Shown piece by piece: positions 46,200-53,745 of a stretch of 64,000 nt of DNA (its first letter is position 1; each line of letters opens with the position of its first letter). The DNA comes from Rhizobacter sp. (lineage in GTDB: Bacteria; Pseudomonadota; Gammaproteobacteria; Burkholderiales; Burkholderiaceae_C). The stretch lies in the NCBI GenBank assembly GCA_019635355.1, contig JAHBZQ010000001.1, forward strand, positions 2,356,001 to 2,420,000. The letters run 5' to 3'. Below the pieces are notes generated by a model. That model had not been told where the DNA came from. It saw nothing but the letters and a program-made list of their open reading frames with translations, and did not search any database. A program made the position numbers and the translations under genes.

Positions 46200-47233
46200 T
46201 CCAGGTCGCTCCATTGCAGCGTCGTGCCGGCCGGGATGGCGGCCTTCACCCTGCGGCCGATCACAGCGGCAAGGTCCTTGGGTGCAATGCCGGTACCCGG
46301 ACGCAGCAGGCAGACCTGTCCTTCACCGATCAGGCTGCCCGCGGCGAGCGGGACCCGGGTGGTGACGCTTCGGCGCACCAGCTCGCGCACCGGCAACTCG
46401 GTCGCCGTCGGCTTCTTCTCGGCTTGGCCGAGGGAGGCCTCCACCGTGCGTATATGGTCGACGAGCGTGGCCAGCTCCTGCGGCGTGAGGGAGGCCTGGT
46501 GATCGGGACCGGGCAGGTCCTTGTCAAGCGTGAAATGCTTCTCGATGACGCGTGCGCCGAGCGCCACTGCGGCCGTCGAAACCGCCACGCCCAGTGTGTG
46601 ATCGGAGTAGCCGACCGGCAAACCAGTCTCGGCAGCGATGGTCTGCATCGCGCGCAAGTTCACGTCGGCCGGAGCAGCGGGATAGTTCGAAGTGCAATGC
46701 AGGATCGTCAGCACCTCGCCGAGCGGCCGAGTCAGCCCGAGTTCCGCGCGGCGCTCGCGGATCACCTGCACCGCCTCGGTGATCTCGACGAGTGTCGCCA
46801 TGCCGGTGGACAGGATGAGCGGCAGATCCTTGGCCGCGAGAAAGCGCAGGAACGGGTGGTTGGTGATCTCACCCGACGGCACCTTCAGGCGGCGCATGCC
46901 GAGCATGATGAGGAAGTCAGCGGCCTCCTCGTCGAACGGCGTGGACATGAACTCCAGGCCAAGTTCGGTGCAGCGATCGAAAAGCCGGCGGTGCAGCTCC
47001 TGCGACATCTCCAGCTGCTTGAGCATGCTGTGCTGGTCGCCGCCGCCGGTAGCCTGCTGCTGGTAGGCTGCCTTCTCGGCGCCAGGTCGCACGAGCTTGT
47101 CGGCGGAGAAGGTCTGAAACTTCACCGCATCGGCGCCGCAGCGCTTGGCGACGTCCACGAGCTGCAGGGCGAGTTCGTCCGAACCGTTGTGGTTGACGCC
47201 GGCTTCGGCGATGACGAAGGTCTTGCTGGACAT
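46196..47233 (-). CDS. Nonulosonic acid synthase (NeuB/LegI/PseI type)
   Basis: A 345-residue enzyme that condenses phosphoenolpyruvate with a 2,4-diacetamido- or ManNAc-type sugar to form a nine-carbon ulosonic acid. The TIM barrel carries FVIAEAGVNHNGS, DAVKFQTFSADKLV, LHCTSNYPA and VIEKHFTLDKDLPGPDH. The C-terminal part is a SAF (antifreeze-like) domain (VTTRVPLAAGSLIGEGQ, then RVKAAIPAGTTL). The N-terminal HNGS with the following FQTFSADKLV fits the LegI/NeuB group rather than clearly PseI, but this is not decisive. The ATG at 47233 with AGGA upstream is chosen over a GTG at 47251. Confidence 0.93.
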   Translation of the reverse strand: MSSKTFVIAEAGVNHNGSDELALQLVDVAKRCGADAVKFQTFSADKLVRPGAEKAAYQQQATGGGDQHSMLKQLEMSQELHRRLFDRCTELGLEFMSTPFDEEAADFLIMLGMRRLKVPSGEITNHPFLRFLAAKDLPLILSTGMATLVEITEAVQVIRERRAELGLTRPLGEVLTILHCTSNYPAAPADVNLRAMQTIAAETGLPVGYSDHTLGVAVSTAAVALGARVIEKHFTLDKDLPGPDHQASLTPQELATLVDHIRTVEASLGQAEKKPTATELPVRELVRRSVTTRVPLAAGSLIGEGQVCLLRPGTGIAPKDLAAVIGRRVKAAIPAGTTLQWSDLE

Positions 47234-47247
47234 GATGCGGTCCTGGT

Positions 47248-48039
47248 TCACCAGACGGTCAGCCCGCCATCGATCACGATATTCTGGCCGGTCACATAGC
47301 CAGCAGCGTCAGACATCAGGTAGGTCAGCGCACCGCACAGGTCGAGCGGACTCCCCATACGCTCCATCGGCACTCGCTGGCTGTATCGGTCGACGAAAGT
47401 CTTGTTCTGGCCGCTGTAGATGCCGCCAGGGGTCAGCGCATTCACGCGCACACCCTGCTTGGCCCAGTAAGCGCTCAGGTAGGCGGTCAGTCCCCAAAGG
47501 CCTGCCTTGCTCGCGCTGTAGACCGCCGGCGTGTTGATCGCGCGACCGAGGTACTCCGATCCTTCGTAGATTCGCTGATCAGGTGCGGCGATGCCATAGA
47601 TGGAGAGCACGTTGACAATGCTGCCGCGGCCACGCCGGGCCATCTCCCCGCCGAACACCTGGGCGCAAACCATCGCGCCGGTGAGGTTCACCGACATCAC
47701 ATGGTTCCAGTCTTCGATCGGGAATGTCTCGAAGGGCTCGAAGAAATTGGGGCTCTTGGTGGCGGCGTTGTTGAGCAGGCCGTCGACGCTGCCGAACCTC
47801 GCTTCGGCTGCTTCCCGCACGCCCTGCACAGCGGCACGGTCGCGGATGTCGACGCAGTGGAGAGACAGGCGCTCGCCCTGCCCCAGCCGGGCCTGCAGGC
47901 GATCGAGCGCTTCCTGCGATGCATCGATGGCGACGATGCGTGCGCCGTCGGCAAGCAGCTCGCGGCACAAGTGCTCGCCGAGGATGCCAGCAGCGCCGGT
48001 GACGGCGAGCGTCTTGTCAGTGAGGTCGAAGCGGTTCAT
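47248..48039 (-). CDS. Short-chain dehydrogenase (PtmA-like)
   Basis: A 263-residue classical SDR. The NAD(P)-binding TGAAGILG is at 14-21, with catalytic Ser147, Tyr174 and Lys178 (YSASKAG). It resembles PtmA-type dehydrogenases found in legionaminic acid loci such as that of Campylobacter, whose role there is in making the GDP-linked amino-sugar precursor. It overlaps neuA by ATGA and is followed by neuB. Other sugar oxidations are possible. Confidence 0.85.
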   Translation of the reverse strand: MNRFDLTDKTLAVTGAAGILGEHLCRELLADGARIVAIDASQEALDRLQARLGQGERLSLHCVDIRDRAAVQGVREAAEARFGSVDGLLNNAATKSPNFFEPFETFPIEDWNHVMSVNLTGAMVCAQVFGGEMARRGRGSIVNVLSIYGIAAPDQRIYEGSEYLGRAINTPAVYSASKAGLWGLTAYLSAYWAKQGVRVNALTPGGIYSGQNKTFVDRYSQRVPMERMGSPLDLCGALTYLMSDAAGYVTGQNIVIDGGLTVW

Positions 48040-48734
48040 TTTGCAGCTTCCAGGCTGTCGGTCATGAGCATCTCGACAATGCGGAAATCGAGCGAGCTGT
48101 CGATGTCGATCGAACGCTCGCGCGGCATCTCGTGCAGCTTGAGCCGACCGTTCCACAGACCCTTGGTGAGGGTGTGCCGGTGCCAGACGTAGATCGACGC
48201 GTTCATCGAGTACACATGCGGCGCCAACTGGCGCGCCACGACCCCGCCGCCCGCGTCGCTCTTGACCAGGCCGATGCTGCCATCGGGCTTGCGCTCCACC
48301 ATGTTGAAGTATGGGTTCTTCTCGGATTCGAAGGCCGTGATGACGGCGTCGGTCTCGTCGTCGAGCAGAGAGAGGCAGGTGGTGATGTCGTCGAGGGTGC
48401 GCAGCGGGGAGGTCGGGTCCAAGTCGACCAGGCGATCGAAAGTACCGTCGTTCGACTCGACCCAGTGGCACAGGTGCTCGATGACGGGAATCTTGGGCGC
48501 GGTGCTGGTAGCCAGCTCCGCGGGCCGCAGGAAGGGCACCCGCGCGCCGTGCTGCCGCGCCACCTCGGCGATCTCGGCGTCGTCGGTCGAGACGTAGACC
48601 GCGTCGATTTGCGGCAGCCCCAGCGCCTGTTCGATGGTGTGGGCGATCAGCGGCTTGCCGAGCAGCGGCCGGATGTTCTTGCGGGGCACGCCGACGGAGC
48701 CGCCGCGTGCGCAGATGGTGGCGATGGTCTTCAT
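48036..48734 (-). CDS. CMP-nonulosonic acid synthetase (NeuA/LegF type)
   Basis: A 232-residue cytidylyltransferase that activates the nonulosonic acid with CTP. The N-terminal ICARGGSVGVPRKNI is the nucleotide-binding motif, followed by YVSTDD and DLDPTSPLRTLDDI, and SIDIDSSLDFRIVE at the C-terminus with metal-binding Asp residues. It overlaps both neighbours by ATGA. The cargo should be the product of the adjacent NeuB-type synthase. Confidence 0.92.
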   Translation of the reverse strand: MKTIATICARGGSVGVPRKNIRPLLGKPLIAHTIEQALGLPQIDAVYVSTDDAEIAEVARQHGARVPFLRPAELATSTAPKIPVIEHLCHWVESNDGTFDRLVDLDPTSPLRTLDDITTCLSLLDDETDAVITAFESEKNPYFNMVERKPDGSIGLVKSDAGGGVVARQLAPHVYSMNASIYVWHRHTLTKGLWNGRLKLHEMPRERSIDIDSSLDFRIVEMLMTDSLEAAK

Positions 48735-49711
48735 GAGAGGTGGGCGGATGCGCGCGCGCGCATCACCAGTTCGAGCGCCTTGAGGCCCTCTTCCAGAGGT
48801 TGTGAAGTCGGTCTGTCCTGCGCCACGGCGTCGAGCAGTTCGCGCATTGCCGCGGGGTAGGTCCGCGGCACGTCGAAGGCGTCGGCAGGGAGGTCCAGCG
48901 CCTGCACGCCCTCGGGCCCCGACAGCGTGAGTGACTTGCGAGGCAGGTCCCACTCGGCGGAGGCGGCATCGCCGACGACCATGTAGCGGCGCACCGGACG
49001 GCGGCTCACGTAGTCCAGCTGCACCGTGGCGAGCGGCCCGGCGGAGCGCGACAGCAGCAGGGTAGCGCAGTCCTCCGTCTCGATCTCGAGGCCCGAGGCG
49101 CGTGTGGCCGCCGCCTGCACGACCGGGAAGTCGCCGAGCAGCCAGCGCGCGGCGTCGATCTCGTGGATCAGGTCGAAGAGCACACCGCCGCCCAAGGCGC
49201 GGCTGGCGCTGTAGCTGCGGCGGTAGTCCTGCTGCGGCCGCCAGTCGGGCAGCCACTGGCCGGCCTCGAAGCCGGCGCGCACCACGCGGCCGAGTTCGCC
49301 CCGTGTCACCAGCGACTTCAGCCGCTGCAGCGACGGCAGGAAGCGCAGGTTGCAGCCCACGATGTTCGGCGGCACGCGCGGGCTGCGGGCGAGGGCAAGC
49401 CGCAACACCACAACGTCGTCCGCCGTGGTAACGACGGGCTTCTCGGCGTAGAACGGAATGCCACGCTCGATCGCCGCGAGCAGCGGCCGCAGGTGCATCG
49501 AGCTCGGACTGGCGACCACCATCAGCGCCGGCCGCTTGTCGAGCGCCTGATCCAGCGTCGAAGAGACGCTCACCTCGCCCGGCAGCCCTTCCACCGAAGC
49601 GGACCGGCCGGCTTCGCGCAAAATGTCGAAGCGCACCTGCGGCACCAGGGACGACAGGCTGGCCATGTGCCGCCGGCCAATCGAACCGGTGCCGATGACG
49701 AGTGCACGCAA
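48731..49711 (-). CDS. Gfo/Idh/MocA-family oxidoreductase
   Basis: A 326-residue NAD(P)-dependent dehydrogenase. The Rossmann domain begins ALVIGTGSIGRRH, with the family signature AEKPVV (near 90). The C-terminal beta-sheet domain includes GGGVLFDLIHEIDAARWLLG. Members oxidise or reduce sugars. Such genes occur next to neuA in several nonulosonate and CMP-sugar loci, but its substrate is unknown. It is separated from hisH by 19 bases. Confidence 0.85.
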   Translation of the reverse strand: MRALVIGTGSIGRRHMASLSSLVPQVRFDILREAGRSASVEGLPGEVSVSSTLDQALDKRPALMVVASPSSMHLRPLLAAIERGIPFYAEKPVVTTADDVVVLRLALARSPRVPPNIVGCNLRFLPSLQRLKSLVTRGELGRVVRAGFEAGQWLPDWRPQQDYRRSYSASRALGGGVLFDLIHEIDAARWLLGDFPVVQAAATRASGLEIETEDCATLLLSRSAGPLATVQLDYVSRRPVRRYMVVGDAASAEWDLPRKSLTLSGPEGVQALDLPADAFDVPRTYPAAMRELLDAVAQDRPTSQPLEEGLKALELVMRARASAHLS

Positions 49712-49730
49712 GGCGCTTACCTCCGCAGGG

Positions 49731-50387
49731 CTACAGCTCGACGAATCGGCGCACCAGCGCCAGGCCGGTCTCGCCGCTGCGCTCGGGGTGAAACTGGCTG
49801 GCCATCAGGTTGTCCCGCTGCACCGCGGCGCAAATCCGGTACCCGCCATAGACGCAATCGGCCAGCCGGTCCTGCTCGTTCGCGGGCACGGCGGCGAACG
49901 AATGCACGAAATACACGGCGGGATGCGCGCGGGCGATCGGCTCGAGCACTGTTCCCTCCCAGCTGCGCCCGCTGCTCGGCTCCACCAGGTGGTTCCATCC
50001 GATGTGGGGCACACGCTGGGCCCGTCCCTCCAAGGTAGTCGCTGGCACCGCCTTCACACGGCCAGGGAGGATGCCCAGGCCCGCGTGCTCACCGAACTCC
50101 TCGCTCGCGTCGAAGAGGATCTGCATGCCCACGCAGATGCCGTACATCGGGCGGCCGGTGGCCCGGAAGCGCCGGATGGCATCGCCGAAACCGCGGGTCT
50201 CGACTTCCTTCATGCTGTCGCGAAAAGCGCCCACGCCGGGCACCACCAGGCGGTTCGCCGCCAGTGCGACGGCGGGATCCTCGGTCACGGTGACGTCGGC
50301 CCCCACGTGCTCGAACGCGCGGGCGACGTTGAGCAGGTTGCACATGCCGTAGTCGACGATCGTCACGGACTTGTTGTTGCTCATCAT
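49731..50387 (-). CDS. HisH-type glutamine amidotransferase of the sugar amidation system
   Basis: A 218-residue class I glutaminase with the complete triad Cys85 (YGICVGMQ), His200 and Glu202 (QFHPERSG). In histidine synthesis HisH feeds ammonia to HisF; here it lies beside a HisF paralogue and a PseA/WbpG-type amidotransferase, matching hisH2-hisF2-wbpG clusters that make acetamidino sugars. There are two adjacent ATG codons (50387, 50384) overlapping the hisF stop. No other his genes are near. Confidence 0.9.
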   Translation of the reverse strand: MMSNNKSVTIVDYGMCNLLNVARAFEHVGADVTVTEDPAVALAANRLVVPGVGAFRDSMKEVETRGFGDAIRRFRATGRPMYGICVGMQILFDASEEFGEHAGLGILPGRVKAVPATTLEGRAQRVPHIGWNHLVEPSSGRSWEGTVLEPIARAHPAVYFVHSFAAVPANEQDRLADCVYGGYRICAAVQRDNLMASQFHPERSGETGLALVRRFVEL

Positions 50388-51148
50388 CAGAACTTTCGTA
50401 CCGGTAGGCCCGCCTCGATCGCAGACTTGCGGATGTCTGAAATCGACATCCGGCCGTAATGAAGTACGTCGGCCATGGCCACCGCGTCGGCCTGTCCCTT
50501 GGATGCAGCCTCGATGAAGTGCGTCATGTTGCCCATACCGCCGCTGGCGATGACCGGCACCGGAACGGTCGACGACACTTGCTGGACGAGATTGAGGTCG
50601 AAGCCAGAGCGCGTGCCCTCACGGTCCACCGCCGTCAGCAGAATCTCGCCTGCGCCCAACTCCACGCCGCGCTGCACCCACTCAAGGACGTCCAGCCCAG
50701 TTCGTTCTCGGCCGTTGTCGGTGTAGGCCTCCCACTTGCCTGCCGCGACCTGCTTGGCCTCGATGGACAGCACCATGGCCTGCGAGCCGAAGCGATGCGC
50801 GACCTCGGTGATCAGCTCCGGCCGCGCGACGGCAGCCGTGTTTATGGCCACCTTGTCCGCACCCGAACGCAGGATGTGCCTTGCATCATCGACCGAACGG
50901 ATGCCACCGCCCACGGTAATGGGGATGAACACGTTCTTCGCCGCACGGCTGATGATGTCGCTCAGGTTGTTGCGGCCGTAGAGGCTCGCGACGATGTCCA
51001 TGTAGACCAACTCGTCGGCACCCGCCTCGTAGTAGCGGATCGCGAACTCCTGAGGATCGCCGATGACGCGCAGGCCCTCCAGCCGGATCCCCTTGATGAG
51101 GTTTGGCCCCTTGATGTCAAGGCGCGGGATGATGCGTAGGTTGCTCAT
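50387..51148 (-). CDS. HisF-type paralogue of the sugar amidation system
   Basis: A 253-residue TIM barrel closely like imidazole glycerol phosphate synthase HisF. The first catalytic Asp is kept (Asp11, in PRLDIK), but the second catalytic position 130 is Glu (LSIEAKQ) where HisF has Asp (AIDAKR), and Cys9 of the usual CLD is Arg. TVGGGIRS and the ammonia-channel end are kept. It probably passes ammonia from HisH to the sugar amidotransferase rather than making histidine. It ends on the HisH start and begins three bases after the amidotransferase gene. Confidence 0.9.
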   Translation of the reverse strand: MSNLRIIPRLDIKGPNLIKGIRLEGLRVIGDPQEFAIRYYEAGADELVYMDIVASLYGRNNLSDIISRAAKNVFIPITVGGGIRSVDDARHILRSGADKVAINTAAVARPELITEVAHRFGSQAMVLSIEAKQVAAGKWEAYTDNGRERTGLDVLEWVQRGVELGAGEILLTAVDREGTRSGFDLNLVQQVSSTVPVPVIASGGMGNMTHFIEAASKGQADAVAMADVLHYGRMSISDIRKSAIEAGLPVRKF

Positions 51149-51151
51149 GGA

Positions 51152-52477
51152 TCACTTCGAGGCGTCGTGCCACACCGCGTGGCGTAGCTTCCATTGCTCT
51201 TCCTCCCATTTCCACAGGTGGGGGGAACGGAAGGTGTCTGCCAGCCGCATGAAGTAGTCGCGTGTCATGACGGGTTCCTCGAACATCTTGCTGGCCTCGG
51301 GGAACTCGCTGGCCGGGATGCTGAGGTAGCGGAAGATCTCGTCGGCGAAGCGCTCGGGGAATTCATGGTCGAAGCGCTTGACGAGTGCCACGCCCTCGTC
51401 GCGCGTGATGTCGAGCGAGCGAATTTCCTGGGCGGCGTCGTAGGTCGCGCGCCCGATGCCGAACTTCACGCCCGTCGTGTAGTAGTGGAAGTCGTCGATG
51501 CGGTCGTCGATGCTGTTGTACTTGCTGTAGGTGCCCGGGGTTCGCTCGGGCGAGGCCTCGAAGCCACCATGCTCGACCGCGTAGTAGTAGCAGGCCTGCG
51601 GGTGCCACTTCAGGTAGTAGCCGAGGTAGTGGACTTCCGTCTTCTTCTCCTCGATTTCGGCCGGGTTGGCCGGCAGATAAGGGATCAGGTCCTGCTGCTC
51701 CAGGCCGAAGTGCTGCTTCAGGTCGGTGACCGCCACGCCGCCCAGGTGCACCTTGGACTGGTCGCCCGCGGTGAAGTAGGACCAGTCGCGCTTGGCCGTC
51801 TCGGTGTCGCCGATCGGGTTGCCGTATTCGGCCTCGTTCTCGCCGTAGATCACGAGGGGGATGTTGAACAGCAGCGCCATCTTGGGGGCGAGCGCCTTCT
51901 GGCCGAACATGAACGCCTGGAACGGGTGGAACAGGTTATCCACGGCCAGACGCGTCAGCAGGCGGTGTGCGCGCCCGTTCGGGGTCATGAGGTAGTTGTC
52001 GTGGCCCGCATGGATCCAGCGCTGGAAGTTGCGCCAGCCCCATTCGGTGTAGACGTGGGGCGCCCAGGTCACCGTCAGCGGGTGCATGCCGTACTTGGTG
52101 CGCAGGATGTGAGAGGCGTAGAAACTGTCCTTGCCCCCCGAGCCGGGTACCAGGCAGTCGTAGCTGCCGTCCTTGCTGCGGTGGCGGTCGAGCAGGTCGC
52201 GCAGCTGGCGCTCGCGCTCCTCCCAGTTGATCTTGCCGTGCTTCTTCTCGGCGAAGCGGCAGGCATCGCATACGCCTTCGTCGTCGAAGTTGATCGTCTT
52301 CTTCTTCGATTCCTTGGTGTGCGTGTACTCGACGGCCGAGTTTGGGCGCTGGTTGGAGATGACACAACGCGCGCAGAACGCCACGTCCGTGGGAAGGCCG
52401 TACTTCGCCTCCGGGTTCGACACATCCGGCGCGAATTTGGACTTGTCGATGAGTTCCGGGAAGGGCACGCGTTTCAT
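51152..52477 (-). CDS. N-acetyl sugar amidotransferase (PseA/WbpG type)
   Basis: A 441-residue ATP-dependent amidotransferase of the adenine-nucleotide alpha-hydrolase fold. The PP-loop PGSGGKDS is at 111-118, and two CxxC pairs (Cys35/Cys38 and Cys70/Cys73) may bind zinc. Family members convert an N-acetyl group to an acetamidino group, in pseudaminic, legionaminic or ManNAc3NAmA-type sugars, using ammonia from HisH/HisF partners, encoded next door here. The start at 52477 overlaps the glycosyltransferase gene by ATGA; the long frame upstream is shadow. Confidence 0.92.
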   Translation of the reverse strand: MKRVPFPELIDKSKFAPDVSNPEAKYGLPTDVAFCARCVISNQRPNSAVEYTHTKESKKKTINFDDEGVCDACRFAEKKHGKINWEERERQLRDLLDRHRSKDGSYDCLVPGSGGKDSFYASHILRTKYGMHPLTVTWAPHVYTEWGWRNFQRWIHAGHDNYLMTPNGRAHRLLTRLAVDNLFHPFQAFMFGQKALAPKMALLFNIPLVIYGENEAEYGNPIGDTETAKRDWSYFTAGDQSKVHLGGVAVTDLKQHFGLEQQDLIPYLPANPAEIEEKKTEVHYLGYYLKWHPQACYYYAVEHGGFEASPERTPGTYSKYNSIDDRIDDFHYYTTGVKFGIGRATYDAAQEIRSLDITRDEGVALVKRFDHEFPERFADEIFRYLSIPASEFPEASKMFEEPVMTRDYFMRLADTFRSPHLWKWEEEQWKLRHAVWHDASK

Positions 52478-53709
52478 TTCAGACTCCGTTGGGAAAGAGA
52501 TTCGATCACTTGCAGGATTCGGTGGGCCGCTCCACCGGCGGCCTCGGCGCCTGCGCCGCCGGGGGATCCGGAGGCCCGGCCCTCGCGCACCAGGGTGAGC
52601 AGCGCGCCGGGCAGCGCCGCGGGAGATTCGACGCCGGTCGACACCCCCATGGCGGCATACGGTGCATCCGCGGTGAAAACCGAGCAGTCTACCGACACCA
52701 CGGGGCGGCCGGCCATGGCGGCCTCCAAGCCGACCGTCGAGGCCGTCACGACTACCACGTCCACGGCATGCAGCAGCGGCACCAGCGGTTCGTCGGAGCG
52801 GCTGAGCGACACCCGGTCCTGGGCCTCGAACGCGATCTGTTCGCTCGGGTGGTACCGCACCACCAGGCGCAGCCCGGGATGGTCGGCGACCACCCGGCGC
52901 AGCACCTGCTCCACCTGCCGGGGCAGGCTCGGGTCGCCGATGCGGTCGTCGAACGGGTGGCGTGCGGGCTCGGCCTGCGATGCCCACAAGACGGTGGTCT
53001 TGCCGTCGTCCCACCCGCGCGCACGACGCTGGTCCTGCCCTACGCTGACTAGCGCCGGATCGCGCAACCGGTCGAAAGCCGGATTGCCGGTCACCACGAC
53101 CTCGGCCTCGCCGCGGCCATGGCGCAGGAACATCTGGCGCACCTGCTCGTTGAGCACGCAGATGCGGTTGGCATAGCCCCGCTGTCCGATCCACTGGACC
53201 TCCTGCATCGCAAACAGGTCGACGGCACACAGTGAGGGAAGGCCTAGATCGCTCGCGGCGAGGAGGGCGGCCTGTTCGGCCCGCGGCGAGTTGGTCGCCG
53301 CCACCAGATCGGGACGGATGTGCTCCAGCACGCGGCGCAGGAAGGCGCGTGGCAGGAAGGCATGGCGGCCCCGCTGCTCGTAGAGGCGGCGGGCTGCCGC
53401 CTCGCCTTGGGCATCGACCAGGTCGGCGAACGAGATGCCCATGTAGGCCTCGCTTTCCTCCGGTGCAACCGGGCCGCCGGTGGGCAGCCCCGCCGCCAGC
53501 TCGGCCCCGAACTCGCGCGCCCGCGCTGCCGCGAAGGGCCACAGGTCGGCGAAACCGATGGCCGGGATGCCGGCCTGGGACAGGGCCACCCGAGCCGTCG
53601 TGAGGCCCAGGAACACCACCTCGTGCCCCGCCTCGAGCGCCAGCCGTGCCACCGGGATCAGCATGGCCGCATGGCCACCACCGTAGGCAACGAAGAACAA
53701 CTTAGCCAC
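52474..53709 (-). CDS. GT-B-fold glycosyltransferase
   Basis: A 411-residue protein with a two-Rossmann GT-B layout. The N-terminus FFVAYGGGHAAMLIPVARLALEAGHEVVFLG is MurG-like in spacing, and the C-terminal half has VVRYHPSEQ and ASTVGLEAAMAGRPVVSVD, a donor-binding signature of capsule and lipid-sugar transferases. The HP element also occurs in bacterial sialyltransferase-like families, so it could transfer the CMP-nonulosonate; this is inference. The start is taken as GTG at 53709, with AGGGTGG upstream; a TTG at 53730 is an alternative. Confidence 0.75.
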   Translation of the reverse strand: MAKLFFVAYGGGHAAMLIPVARLALEAGHEVVFLGLTTARVALSQAGIPAIGFADLWPFAAARAREFGAELAAGLPTGGPVAPEESEAYMGISFADLVDAQGEAAARRLYEQRGRHAFLPRAFLRRVLEHIRPDLVAATNSPRAEQAALLAASDLGLPSLCAVDLFAMQEVQWIGQRGYANRICVLNEQVRQMFLRHGRGEAEVVVTGNPAFDRLRDPALVSVGQDQRRARGWDDGKTTVLWASQAEPARHPFDDRIGDPSLPRQVEQVLRRVVADHPGLRLVVRYHPSEQIAFEAQDRVSLSRSDEPLVPLLHAVDVVVVTASTVGLEAAMAGRPVVSVDCSVFTADAPYAAMGVSTGVESPAALPGALLTLVREGRASGSPGGAGAEAAGGAAHRILQVIESLSQRSLK

Positions 53710-53745
53710 GTGCGGCCACCCTGCCGTCAAGCATCCTGCGGTCCA

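Noticed and set aside
49731..51148. HisH and HisF as part of histidine biosynthesis
   Set aside because: No other his gene is near, HisF has Glu at position 130 and Arg at position 9, and both genes sit beside a PseA/WbpG-type sugar amidotransferase.
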